Shown piece after piece: positions 25,387 through 33,645 of a DNA stretch of 62,356 bases. Location of the stretch: contig NZ_JAMTDQ010000093.1 in assembly GCF_023806635.1 (NCBI RefSeq), positions 1-62,356 of the forward strand. The letters run 5' to 3'. This DNA comes from Accumulibacter sp. (GTDB lineage Bacteria; Pseudomonadota; Gammaproteobacteria; Burkholderiales; Rhodocyclaceae). The notes beneath the pieces are model-generated. The model saw only the letters and a program-made list of their open reading frames with translations, did no database searches and was not told the origin of the DNA. The translations under genes were made by a program, and so were the position numbers. Numbering within the stretch: position 1 is the first letter of the stretch; every line of letters begins with the position of its first letter.

Positions 25387-26126
25387 CAGGCGAGGCCAGC
25401 CAGCAGGACCAGCGCGCTGCCCACGCCGGCGGCGAGCAGCGTGTCGCGGCGGGCGTTGGCGAAATCCGGTGCCAGGAAGCGCAGCGACCCACCGCCATTG
25501 CGCGCCAGCGCCGCCTGGTTCAGCGCCCGCGCGCGCTGCCAGATCTGCAGCGCGAGGTTGCCGACCAGCAGGCCGAGCGAGCGGCGGCCGTGGCGCAGTG
25601 AAGCGTAGCCGAGGCGGGCGGACTGTGCGGTCAGCGTGTCGTGCACGGCCGCCGCGAGGACGAAGAGCATGCGGTAGCAGAGCACCATCAGGTCGAGCAG
25701 CACGTCCGGCACGTGCAGGCGGCGCAGCAGGCCGATCAGGTCGGGCAGGGGCGTCGTCAGCACGAGCAGCAGCAAGGCCGCCAGCGAGGCCAGCGAGCGA
25801 CCGGCGACGGCGGCGATGCGTGGCGCCGCATCGGGCGCCAGTCCCCAGGCGAGTTGGCCGGTGGCATCGGTGCCGACGGCGACGAGCAGCGACAGGCTGC
25901 CGAAGCCGAGAAAGGCGACTGCCGGCGCTGCCACCCGCAGGTAGAGGCCGGTCGCGACACCGGCGCCGACGATCGTCACCAGAGCCAGCAGCAGGGCGAC
26001 TGCGGCCGCTGTCGCCGGCGTCGCGGCGACGAATGCCGCCAGCAGGCCGGCCAGCGCCAGGCTGGCCTTCGCCGTCGGGCTGACGCGTCGCCAGCGGTTG
26101 CCGTAGGCCGCCTGCTCAATCAGCAC
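25386..26126 (-). CDS. cbiQ: Cobalt ECF transporter transmembrane protein CbiQ
   Basis: The 246-residue integral membrane protein has about five or six hydrophobic helices. A cytoplasmic stretch between them (LQIWQRARALNQAALARNGG) holds the Ala-Arg coupling motif that contacts CbiO. It is the T component linking the ATPase to CbiM. It overlaps cbiN by 11 bases and cbiO by one. Confidence 0.9.
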   Translation of the reverse strand: MLIEQAAYGNRWRRVSPTAKASLALAGLLAAFVAATPATAAAVALLLALVTIVGAGVATGLYLRVAAPAVAFLGFGSLSLLVAVGTDATGQLAWGLAPDAAPRIAAVAGRSLASLAALLLLVLTTPLPDLIGLLRRLHVPDVLLDLMVLCYRMLFVLAAAVHDTLTAQSARLGYASLRHGRRSLGLLVGNLALQIWQRARALNQAALARNGGGSLRFLAPDFANARRDTLLAAGVGSALVLLAGLA

Positions 26127-26457
26127 GGTCGCGGCCTTCCGGCCCGGCTGCCCGCCGCATCTTCTCGCGCGTCACCGACGCCCCCAGCCAATAGCCGATG
26201 ATGCCGGCGCCGATGGCGGCCTGCAGGGCGAAGAGCAGCGAGGCGATCTCGCCGCTCGCCGGTTCGAGCAGCGGCGCGAACCACGGCTGGTAACCCGGGG
26301 CGATCTCCTCGATCGCCTTCTGCGCCACGCTGTCGGCACCGGCAAAGATCTCGCCCGGCTGGCCGTCCGGGCCGGCGGCCGGCCGCGGCACGAGCCACAG
26401 GGGCGCCACCGTCAGGAGCAGCACGGCGGCGATCAAGAACCAGTTCGTGCGCTTCAT
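26116..26457 (-). CDS. cbiN: Cobalt transporter component CbiN
   Basis: The 113-residue protein has two membrane helices (residues about 6-24 and 74-93) flanking a periplasmic loop with the CbiN pattern [20 protein letters not shown]. CbiN loads or activates CbiM for cobalt uptake. The ATG at 26457 overlaps the cbiM stop by four bases. The last 17 residues ([17 protein letters not shown]) are cytoplasmic and charged. Confidence 0.92.
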   Translation of the reverse strand: MKRTNWFLIAAVLLLTVAPLWLVPRPAAGPDGQPGEIFAGADSVAQKAIEEIAPGYQPWFAPLLEPASGEIASLLFALQAAIGAGIIGYWLGASVTREKMRRAAGPEGRDRAD

Positions 26458-27131
26458 GCCCGCACCTCGCGACCGGCAAACAGCGGCATGCCCTTCAGCT
26501 CGTCGCCGTTGAAGCGCAGCAGCGCCCTGACCACCAGCACGCTCAGCAGGCCCTCGCTGATCGCCAGCGGAATCTGCGTGATGGCGAAGATGCCGGCGAA
26601 CTTGGCGAACGAGGCGGCGAAGCCGCCGACCGGATCGGGAAAGGCCCAGGCGAGCTGCAGCGAGGTCGTGACGTAGGTCGCGAGGTCGGCAAAGCAGGTG
26701 GCGACGAAGACGCAGGCGGCGAGCGGCAGGTGCAGCCGGCGACCGGCGCGGAACAGCCCGGCGGCGACGAAGGAACCGACGATCGCCATCGAGAAGAGGT
26801 TGGCGCCGAGCGTCGTCAGTCCGCCGTGCGCCAGCAGCAGCGCCTGGAAGACGAGGACGACGAGGCCGACCGGCACCATCGCCGTCGGCCCGAAGAGCAG
26901 CGCGCCGAGGCCGACGCCGGTCGGGTGCGAGCAACTGCCGGTCACCGAGGGCAACTTGAGCGCCGAGAGGACGAAGGAGAAGGCAGCGGCGACGCCGAGC
27001 AGCATCCGCTGTTCCGGTTGCTCGTGCAGTCGCCGGCGCAGCGAGCGCACGCCGAGGACGACGAACGGCGCCGACGCCAGTGTCCAGCCGACGGCGTGCT
27101 CGAGCGGCAGAAATCCTTCCATGATGTGCAT
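26454..27131 (-). CDS. cbiM: Cobalt ECF substrate-binding membrane protein CbiM
   Basis: The 225-residue protein begins MHIMEGFLP, the CbiM hallmark in which the N-terminal amine and His2 bind Co2+, so the start at 27131 is certain; GGAGGAGC lies just before it. A further metal-site loop, [19 protein letters not shown], contains the second conserved His. Six to seven membrane helices are visible. It is the first gene behind the B12 riboswitch. Confidence 0.95.
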   Translation of the reverse strand: MHIMEGFLPLEHAVGWTLASAPFVVLGVRSLRRRLHEQPEQRMLLGVAAAFSFVLSALKLPSVTGSCSHPTGVGLGALLFGPTAMVPVGLVVLVFQALLLAHGGLTTLGANLFSMAIVGSFVAAGLFRAGRRLHLPLAACVFVATCFADLATYVTTSLQLAWAFPDPVGGFAASFAKFAGIFAITQIPLAISEGLLSVLVVRALLRFNGDELKGMPLFAGREVRA

Positions 27132-27257
27132 CGTGCTCCTCCCTGCGACGGCTGGCCGAAGCGCGGCAACGGGTTCCGATCGGTGGGAGGTGGCCTGGAC
27201 TCGCACTGCGCGCGACCAGCGACGCCTTCCCGCCACCCCGGGGAATGTTGCCATCCG

Positions 27258-27457
27258 GTTTCGGGCCGGTCTTCTGGCTCGCCGTCGACCTTCCCCGCGC
27301 CTTCCCGTGCCTGGGCACAGTGGCGGATTGCGGAGTCGTCAGGCTTACAGCAGCGGGGGCTGCGCCGGAATGGACTGGCGTCGTTGGCGACGCCGCCGTG
27401 CACCGGCTTCCCGTTTCACCCGCCCCGTGACCACGAGGCAAGGCACCCGAAACGGCT
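27258..27457 (-). promoter_or_regulatory. Cobalamin (B12) riboswitch controlling the cbiM-cobJ operon
   Basis: On the minus strand the leader opens with GGGTGCCTTGCCTCGTGGTC. It then has GGGTGAAACGGGAAGCCGGTG, GCAGCCCCCGCTGCTGTAAG (the L4 region), a CACTGTGCC element and the B12 box GAGCCAGAAGACCGGCC at 27265-27281. These are the conserved parts in the right order. Adenosylcobalamin would fold it so that expression of the cobalt uptake and corrin genes falls. The 127 bases between the box and cbiM hold the expression platform. Confidence 0.93.
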
Positions 27458-27499
27458 CTGATTATACGTCGAAACGGCCGCCTGCAAGGCGGCTGCGGG

Positions 27500-27720
27500 G
27501 ATCAGCCAGGAGTTCTCGCTGCAAACTCCGGCAGGCGGTGAAGGGCCGGCGCGATCTCGATCCCGGTAGAGACGCTTGGCGCGACCGCCTGCCATTCGCT
27601 CCCGCGACTTGGCCACCGCCGGGCTGTCCGTCGCCTTCGCCTGATGAGCAGTCGTTGCGGGGTTCCTGGCCCTGAGCACCGGCGCATCGACGGCCGTCTC
27701 GTCGACCACGGCGTGCATCT
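27500..27720 (-). mobile_element. IS1182-like transposase remnant (frameshifted)
   Basis: A minus-strand frame from 27718 reads MHAVVDETAVDAPVLRARNP and then DSPAVAKSRERMAGGRAKRL. The latter matches the DSPAVAxWRERMxTxxAKxxY region near the end of IS1182-family transposases as I remember it. No complete frame remains. Confidence 0.45.
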
Positions 27721-27755
27721 GCCCGTCTCCCGAATGGCCGTCATCGAGCAGGCAC

Positions 27756-27941
27756 TTATCCGGATCTTGACCACAGCCCGTTGAGCTGCTCCGCCATCGG
27801 CCGCTTCCAGTCCGTGATTTGATTCGGGTGCATGTCGTGCTGCTGCGACAGCTCGGCCAGCGTCTTGTCGCTCTTCAACGCCGCCAGCGCCACCTGCGCC
27901 TTGAATGCCGGCGTGTGGTTCCGCCTCGTCCTTCTCGTCAT
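27756..27941 (-). mobile_element. IS3-family OrfA fragment
   Basis: The 61-residue frame starts MTRRTRRNHTPAFKAQVAL, followed by KTLAELSQQHDMHPNQITDW, the helix-turn-helix of IS3/IS911 OrfA proteins. Then similarity ends (KRPMAEQLNG) and the frame stops. No OrfB or terminal repeat is visible, so the element is inactive. It lies between the cobalamin and pigment clusters. Confidence 0.75.
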
Positions 27942-28029
27942 GCTCTTGCTCTTCTTGGGGCCGCTACCGCAGCCGTTCGATGGGGCAAAGCTTCCACTTA
28001 TCCTGCTGTCCGAAATCCCGAGGCCTCCT

Positions 28030-29244
28030 CTATACCTTGCGGAAGATCAGCACCGCGTTGCTGCCACCGAAACCGATGCTGGACGAAAGGGCGGTGTCGA
28101 TCGGCTGTACGGTAGTCCGACGGGCGATGGGCAAGGCATCGTATCCATCGTCGGGGGCCTTCAGGTTGGCTGAGGCAGCGACGAAACCATCTCGCATCAT
28201 CAGCAGGCAGAAGATTGCTTCCTGAGCGCTGATGGCACCGATCGAGTGGCCGGTCAGACCCTTGGTCGCCGAAAGCACCGGAATGCTCTCGCCGAATACG
28301 GCACGGATCGCATCAAGCTCAGCCGCATCACCGCTCGGTGTCGAGGTGGCGTGCGGATTGATATAGTCAACGGAAAGTCCGCCGGCTTCAGCGAGTGCCG
28401 CACGCATGGCGCGTGCAACACCGTCGGCGTTCGGTTGCACCATGTCGGCGCTGTCGCTGGCTGCGCCGTAACCAGCGATCTCGCCGTAAACTCGAGCGCC
28501 TCGCCGACGGGCGAACTGCTCCGCTTCAAGCAACAGCACCGCTGCGCCGCCCGCGATGACGAAACCGTCACGGTCACGGTCGAACGGGCGCGAGGCCGTT
28601 CCTGGGTCATCGTTGCGTCGCGTCGAAAGCGCGCCCATCGCGTCAAAAAGCACGGCCGAGGTCCAACACACTTCCTCGGCACCGCCGACGAAGGCTCGGT
28701 CGACGATGCCATGACGGACCATCTGGTATCCGTTGCCGATGCAGTGTGCCGACGAGGCGCAGGCGGCGGTGACCGAGTAGCTCGGCCCGCCGACCCCGAA
28801 AGCCTGCACCAGAGTTCCCGAGGTCGTGCTGCCCATCACCTGCGGCACGTAATACGGCGGCAGCTTCTCCAAACCGCGCTGACGGAAGATGGCCAGCGCC
28901 TCGTCATGGCGGTAGGGCGAGCCGACGCCGGAACCGACGATCAACGCCGTGCGCGGGTCACGAATCTCGTCGGGGCGGATTCCTGCGTCGTCGATGGCCT
29001 TGCGCATGGCATGCCAGGCATATACCCCGGCGTCGGCCATATAGCGTCTCAGCTTGCGTGGGATGGCCGCTTCGCCAACTAGATCGGGGATGCCCGCGAC
29101 TTGGCTGGCCAGACCCAGCGCGGCATACTCTGGCATGTGCCGGATGCCGCTACACGAGTGGCGCAACGCATGGGCAACGGTGTCGAGTTCGTTGCCGATG
29201 CAAGAGACGATGCCAAGGCCGGTGACGACGACGCGACGCTTCAT
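28030..29244 (-). CDS. FabB-like beta-ketoacyl-ACP synthase
   Basis: The 404-residue enzyme has the complete Cys-His-His triad of elongating ketosynthases: Cys162 in TAACASSAHC, His298 in NPHATSTPSGD and His333 in GLTGHSIGA, at nearly the same numbers as E. coli FabB. I chose ATG 29244 (MKRRVVVTGLGIVSCIG). It is the last gene of the pigment cluster and comes after the four-gene ketosynthase-dehydratase-reductase-ketosynthase block. A 217-base space (29245-29461) precedes it, in which a weak 60-codon frame is open but unsupported. It may add or prime chains for the polyene. Confidence 0.9.
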   Translation of the reverse strand: MKRRVVVTGLGIVSCIGNELDTVAHALRHSCSGIRHMPEYAALGLASQVAGIPDLVGEAAIPRKLRRYMADAGVYAWHAMRKAIDDAGIRPDEIRDPRTALIVGSGVGSPYRHDEALAIFRQRGLEKLPPYYVPQVMGSTTSGTLVQAFGVGGPSYSVTAACASSAHCIGNGYQMVRHGIVDRAFVGGAEEVCWTSAVLFDAMGALSTRRNDDPGTASRPFDRDRDGFVIAGGAAVLLLEAEQFARRRGARVYGEIAGYGAASDSADMVQPNADGVARAMRAALAEAGGLSVDYINPHATSTPSGDAAELDAIRAVFGESIPVLSATKGLTGHSIGAISAQEAIFCLLMMRDGFVAASANLKAPDDGYDALPIARRTTVQPIDTALSSSIGFGGSNAVLIFRKV

Positions 29245-29461
29245 TTCGTCATCGCCCTCGGCTGAGCCCAGGAGCAGTCTCCGGGACGCCGGGAGCAACC
29301 AAAAGCCCTGCCGCCGGATTCGTCAGTGCCCGAGGCGCGCGTGCGGGCGTGGGTGTTTCCGTCAGAACGAGCAGCATGGCCCGTGCGGTCCCTACACGGG
29401 CCTGCAGTCGCATCGGCACCAGCTTGACGCGAACACCGTACGTGTGTACATGATGCGGCTT

Positions 29462-30694
29462 TCAAGGCATCGAGAAGATCAGAGAGGTGTTGATGCCCCC
29501 GAAGGCGAAATTGTTGCTCATCACGTATTGCGTCTCGAGCGTCAATCCGCTGCCGACGACGTGCCGCAGTGGCGCGCAGGCCGGATCGGGGGTGTCGAGG
29601 TTCAGCGTGGGGGCGAACCAGCGCCGGTTCATCATCTCGATTGCCCACCATGCTTCGATGGCGCCGCAGGCACCGAGCGTGTGTCCAAGGTAGCTCTTCA
29701 TCGAACTGATTGGTACTGCGTTGCCGAGCACTTCGTTCGTCGCACGACTCTCGGCGACGTCACCCCGGTCGGTGGCCGTGCCGTGGGCGCTGACGTAGCC
29801 GATGGTTGCGGCGGGCAGGCCAGCATCGGCGAGCGCCAGACGCATCGCCGTCGCCATGGTCTCAGCTTCGGGCTGCGTGACGTGTGAGCCATCCGTATTG
29901 GTGCCGAACCCGATGACCTCGATGAGAATCTTCGCACCGCGGGCGCGGGCATGCTCGTATTCCTCGAGCACCAGCGTCGCCGCGCCCTCGCCAACCACCA
30001 GGCCGTCGCGATCCCTGTCGAAGGGGCGCGGTGTGAGAGAAGGTGCGTGGTTCTTCGTGCTGGTGGCAAACAGCAGGTCGAAGACCGCGGCGGAGGCGGC
30101 CGACAGCTCCTCGGCTCCGCCAGCGAGCATGACCGTTTGCTTGCCAAAGCGGATGGCCTCATAGGCGTAACCGATCGACTGGCTGCCCGAGGTGCACGCG
30201 CTCGAGGTCGGAATGACTCGCCCTTGCAGACCGAAGTGCAGCGCGGCGTTGACCGCCGTCGTGTGCGGCATCATCTGGATGTACGAGGTGGCGTTGAGAT
30301 CGGCCATGCTGTGCTGGTCAAGCATCTTGCCAAAGCCCCGAACCGGGTCGATGCTGCCGAACGACGAACCGTAGGCGATACCCATGTCGCCGCTGGAAAC
30401 GACACGGTCACCCAGCAAACCCGCGTGCACCAGCGCCATCTCTGTCGCACGCACGGCCAACAGCGAGACACGCCCCATCGAACGGATCGCCTTGCGTGGA
30501 TAGTGCGCCGGCGGCACGAACTCGACAGGCGCTCCGAGGTGCGTGTTCAGCCCTTCGATTTCAGCCCATTCGGGAATGTGGCGCACAGCGCTGCGGCCAG
30601 TACGCAGATTGGCTTCGATGGTTTCCCAGTTGTCGCCGAGCCCGGTGATACCCGCCATACCGGTGACGACGACACGTCTCAGCCCACCGTTCAC
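29462..30694 (-). CDS. Beta-ketoacyl-ACP synthase (ApeR-like)
   Basis: The 410-residue elongating ketosynthase has Cys167 in SSACTSGSQ, His304 in SAHGTATDRGD and His338 in SYLGHTLGA. Its position next to a ketoreductase and overlapping it by four bases matches the ketosynthase that ends aryl polyene clusters. It would extend the ACP-bound chain with malonyl units. SPRPFDRDRDGLVVGEG-like sequence identifies the FabF/FabB group. Confidence 0.9.
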   Translation of the reverse strand: MNGGLRRVVVTGMAGITGLGDNWETIEANLRTGRSAVRHIPEWAEIEGLNTHLGAPVEFVPPAHYPRKAIRSMGRVSLLAVRATEMALVHAGLLGDRVVSSGDMGIAYGSSFGSIDPVRGFGKMLDQHSMADLNATSYIQMMPHTTAVNAALHFGLQGRVIPTSSACTSGSQSIGYAYEAIRFGKQTVMLAGGAEELSAASAAVFDLLFATSTKNHAPSLTPRPFDRDRDGLVVGEGAATLVLEEYEHARARGAKILIEVIGFGTNTDGSHVTQPEAETMATAMRLALADAGLPAATIGYVSAHGTATDRGDVAESRATNEVLGNAVPISSMKSYLGHTLGACGAIEAWWAIEMMNRRWFAPTLNLDTPDPACAPLRHVVGSGLTLETQYVMSNNFAFGGINTSLIFSMP

Positions 30695-31419
30695 GCCAAG
30701 CCTCCGTTCACTCCGATCACCTGCCGCGTGATGTAGGCTGCGCCTTCCGACATCAGGAAGTCCACCGTCGCGGCGATTTCCTCGGGTTTGCCGACGCGCC
30801 CAAGCGGAATCAGCTTCAACAGTCCATCCATCGGCAGGCCGGCCAGCATCTCGCTATCGACCAAACCCGGCGCGACGCAATTGACCGTGATGCGCCGGCT
30901 GGCCAGTTCGAGCGCCAAGGCCTTCGAGGCGGCAATCAGCCCGCCCTTCGCGGCACTGTAGTTGACCTGACCACGGTTGCCGATGACTCCCGAAACCGAG
31001 GCCAGCGTGACGATGCGCCCGCCCCGCTTCGCGCGCACCATCGGCATCACAAGCGGATGAACGACATTGTAGAAGCCGTTCAGGCCGGTATCGATGACCA
31101 CGTCCCAGTCCTCGTCGCTGAGCGCGGGAAACGCGTTGTCGCGAGTCACACCGGCATTGACAACGATCCCCCAGCAGCTTCCGTTCGTGGCGAGATCGGC
31201 TTCGAGTGCAGCGCGCGTCGCAGCACGGTTGCACACGTCGAACTGAAGCACGCTGGCTTTGCCGCCCGCCATGCGGATCGACTCGGCGACCGCTTCGGCC
31301 TCGTCGCGCCGGCTGCGGCAATGCACGCCGACGGTGAAACCGGAGGCCGCGAGTCGCTGTGCTATCGCCTTGCCGATGCCCCGGCTGGAACCGGTGACCA
31401 GAACGCGTCGAATCTCCAT
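30691..31419 (-). CDS. 3-oxoacyl-ACP reductase (FabG-like, ApeQ-like)
   Basis: The 242-residue short-chain dehydrogenase has TGSSRGIG for NADPH, NAGVTRDN, and the catalytic Ser/Tyr/Lys in SVSGVIGNRGQVNYSAAKGG. It reduces the 3-keto group after each condensation in polyene synthesis. It overlaps the downstream ketosynthase by four bases, and its start shares one base with the upstream dehydratase. Confidence 0.93.
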   Translation of the reverse strand: MEIRRVLVTGSSRGIGKAIAQRLAASGFTVGVHCRSRRDEAEAVAESIRMAGGKASVLQFDVCNRAATRAALEADLATNGSCWGIVVNAGVTRDNAFPALSDEDWDVVIDTGLNGFYNVVHPLVMPMVRAKRGGRIVTLASVSGVIGNRGQVNYSAAKGGLIAASKALALELASRRITVNCVAPGLVDSEMLAGLPMDGLLKLIPLGRVGKPEEIAATVDFLMSEGAAYITRQVIGVNGGLA

Positions 31420-31892
31420 TACTGTGCTTCCCCATGTCCTTGTCCGGCGAGGAATTGTGCGAAGTCCTCGGGTTCGTAGACGGTGATCGCCGCCATGGCG
31501 AGCACCGTGCCACGGTCATCGGCCAGCGTGCAGTCATAGGCGCCGAGACCGGTAGCGTCGCGGTGGGTGGAGCGAGCTGTGATCTGCAGCGGCTGTCCGA
31601 CGGGAAAGCGGTCGGCCCCGGCCCGGTAGGCGCGCGTACCAAGCAGCACGCCCGGCCTTGGCCGCCTGCCGGCACGACGCGCGATCAGCGCGACGTGCAC
31701 AGCGATCGTCTGCGCCATCAGTTCGATGCCGATCCATGCTGGCATCGTCCCATCGCTTTCGGCGTACCAAGCCTTTGCATCGGGCATGGCCTCGCAGGTC
31801 GCAGACTCGGCGTCGGCCTCCAGCATGCCCGTCAGCAACAGCATGCTGCCGCGGTGCGGCAACAGATCCTCGATAGGCACGAGGGCGCTCAC
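31419..31892 (-). CDS. Hot-dog 3-hydroxyacyl-ACP dehydratase (ApeP-like)
   Basis: The 157-residue protein starts at GTG 31892, overlapping the ketosynthase stop (GTGA). LLPHRGSMLLL carries the catalytic His of FabZ-like enzymes, and GIELMAQTIAVHVAL the long hot-dog helix with its acidic residue. It dehydrates the 3-hydroxy intermediate so that conjugated double bases build up. It pairs with the second dehydratase at 41326-41676. Confidence 0.88.
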   Translation of the reverse strand: MSALVPIEDLLPHRGSMLLLTGMLEADAESATCEAMPDAKAWYAESDGTMPAWIGIELMAQTIAVHVALIARRAGRRPRPGVLLGTRAYRAGADRFPVGQPLQITARSTHRDATGLGAYDCTLADDRGTVLAMAAITVYEPEDFAQFLAGQGHGEAQ

Positions 31893-33082
31893 CCGGAGAC
31901 CCCGAGAATCAGGCTCAGATTGTTGCCGCCAAAGGCGAACGAGTTGCTCATGGCGACGCGGCGCCCCGCCGCGAAGCAACGACCGGGGGCGACCGTATCG
32001 AGGCGCGGCAGATCGGGGTCAGAATGGCCATCCCAGACATGCGGTGGCAGGCGGCCAGCGGGGTCGGTCAGCGCCAACCAGCAGATGGCGGCCTCAAGCG
32101 CGCCGGCGGCACCGAGGGTGTGGCCGGTCATCGGCTTGGTACCGCTCACGGGCACGCCATCGGGAAAGACGCGAGCGACTGCCAGACTTTCCATCGCATC
32201 GTTCTTCGGTGTTGCTGTGGCATGTAGGTTCAGGTAGCCGATGTCTGTCGGCGCAAGGCCGGCGTCGGCCAGCGCTGCGCGCATCGCCGCCTCGGCACCC
32301 CGGCCTTCCGGTTCAGGCGCCGAGATGTGGTGGGCATCACTCGACTCACCGATACCCAGAAGTGTGACCGGGCCGGTACCCGCAGTCATCAGAAACAGTG
32401 CCGCGCCTTCGCCGATGTTGATGCCGCGCCGGTTCCGTGACAGCGGCTGGCAGATTTCAGTAGTGGTCGATTCGAGCGCCGTGAAACCGCCGACCGTCAG
32501 CCGGCAAAGGCTGTCGACGCCACCGGTAACGACGGCGTCACAGAACCCGGCTTCAATCAGCAGACGCGCCGACGCGAGCGCCTTGCCGCCCGAGGTGCAG
32601 GCCGTCGACACGGTGTAGGCCGGACCGTCAATACCCAGATGTCGGGCAAGAAAGACGGCGGGGTCACCGATCTCCATCTGCTCGTAGGCAAAGCTGTCGG
32701 GCAAACAGCCGTCGCGGGTGTGGGTGGCGAAGGCCGCTTCGCCCTCGGCTACGCCCGAGGTGCTGGTACCGAGTACGACACCGATTCGATCGACAGCGAA
32801 GTACTCGAAGACGGCGCGGAAATCGTCTTCGATCTGGGCGAATGCTGCGAGGAGCAACTGGTTGTTGCGGCTGGCGTGGCGACGATGCCAGTCGTCATCC
32901 GGCAGGGGCCGCAAGGCGCCGCCAAACTTGCCGACGCGCGCGGTCGCGGCACCGCCAAGCCAACCCGATTCCACGATCATGCCCGACGTGTCGCCGGCAA
33001 ACAGGCGCGCGCACGCGGCCTCCGCACCAGCACCAAGTGCGCTGACCAGACCGGGGCGCGACAGGGCAAACCGACTGCTCAT
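31889..33082 (-). CDS. Beta-ketoacyl-ACP synthase (ApeO-like)
   Basis: The 397-residue ketosynthase has Cys162 in STACTSGGKALASA, His287 in NLHATATPKND and His321 in MTGHTLGAAGALE, so it is catalytically complete. In characterised aryl polyene systems this enzyme pairs with the chain-length factor (here 44835-45494) as a heterodimer. The ATG at 33082 overlaps the lipoprotein gene by four bases. The frame upstream of it is a shadow of the exporter region. Confidence 0.9.
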   Translation of the reverse strand: MSSRFALSRPGLVSALGAGAEAACARLFAGDTSGMIVESGWLGGAATARVGKFGGALRPLPDDDWHRRHASRNNQLLLAAFAQIEDDFRAVFEYFAVDRIGVVLGTSTSGVAEGEAAFATHTRDGCLPDSFAYEQMEIGDPAVFLARHLGIDGPAYTVSTACTSGGKALASARLLIEAGFCDAVVTGGVDSLCRLTVGGFTALESTTTEICQPLSRNRRGINIGEGAALFLMTAGTGPVTLLGIGESSDAHHISAPEPEGRGAEAAMRAALADAGLAPTDIGYLNLHATATPKNDAMESLAVARVFPDGVPVSGTKPMTGHTLGAAGALEAAICWLALTDPAGRLPPHVWDGHSDPDLPRLDTVAPGRCFAAGRRVAMSNSFAFGGNNLSLILGVSG

Positions 33083-33645
33083 TGCAAGTCCTCCAGAAGG
33101 CGACTGTCGATGGTCAGATTCAGGGCAGGCGCTTCGAAGCACAGCCGTTGATACGGCCATTCGTTCCCCTCCCAGGAAACGATCAGTATATCGCCGTTGT
33201 TGCCGCGGATGACCCGGCGACCCGGTTGTTCCAGCAGTACGAGGCCGTTCGACAGCCCATCCCGGATACGCTCCGCCGGCCAGGTGGCGATCTGCAGCAG
33301 CGCTGGTATCAGTGCCGGATCGAGACGGCCTTCGAAGATCGTCGGCGGCTCCAGATGCAGGACGGAATCTTCCCAGGAAACCTGGAACAGCGTCTGTCCA
33401 AGCGGGCTGAGCCCGGCGAAGCGTACGCCGGACTCGCCCGATGAAATGCGCGAAATGATCCGCAGCTTCTTGTCCTTCAGTGTCACCATGCTTGCCTGTT
33501 CGGTCACGTATTCTGGCCAGGAGCCAGCGAGCAGGCAGTAGCGGCCGTTGCCCGGAAGACGTGTGCAGGATTCGCTCGCAGGGGCGCACGCGATGGCCAG
33601 CAGCGCGGCGCAGAGTGTGCAAGATGCGGCTGGGCTCGGGATCAC
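33079..33645 (-). CDS. DUF3261-type lipoprotein of the pigment cluster
   Basis: The 188-residue protein starts at GTG 33645, overlapping the MMPL exporter stop (GTGA). Its N-terminus, VIPSPAASCTLCAALLAIAC, is a lipoprotein signal, with the probable lipidated Cys ending LLAIAC. The body is beta-rich (FQVSWEDSVLHLEPPTIFEG), like DUF3261 proteins routinely found in aryl polyene clusters. A role in carrying or anchoring the pigment at the outer membrane is inferred from LolA/LolB-like context. Confidence 0.82.
   Translation of the reverse strand: MIPSPAASCTLCAALLAIACAPASESCTRLPGNGRYCLLAGSWPEYVTEQASMVTLKDKKLRIISRISSGESGVRFAGLSPLGQTLFQVSWEDSVLHLEPPTIFEGRLDPALIPALLQIATWPAERIRDGLSNGLVLLEQPGRRVIRGNNGDILIVSWEGNEWPYQRLCFEAPALNLTIDSRLLEDLQ

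Noticed and set aside
29245-29461. Small frame of about 60 codons after the ketosynthase stop
   Set aside because: There is no ATG, GTG or TTG with a ribosome site near its beginning and the peptide is Ala/Pro/Thr low complexity.
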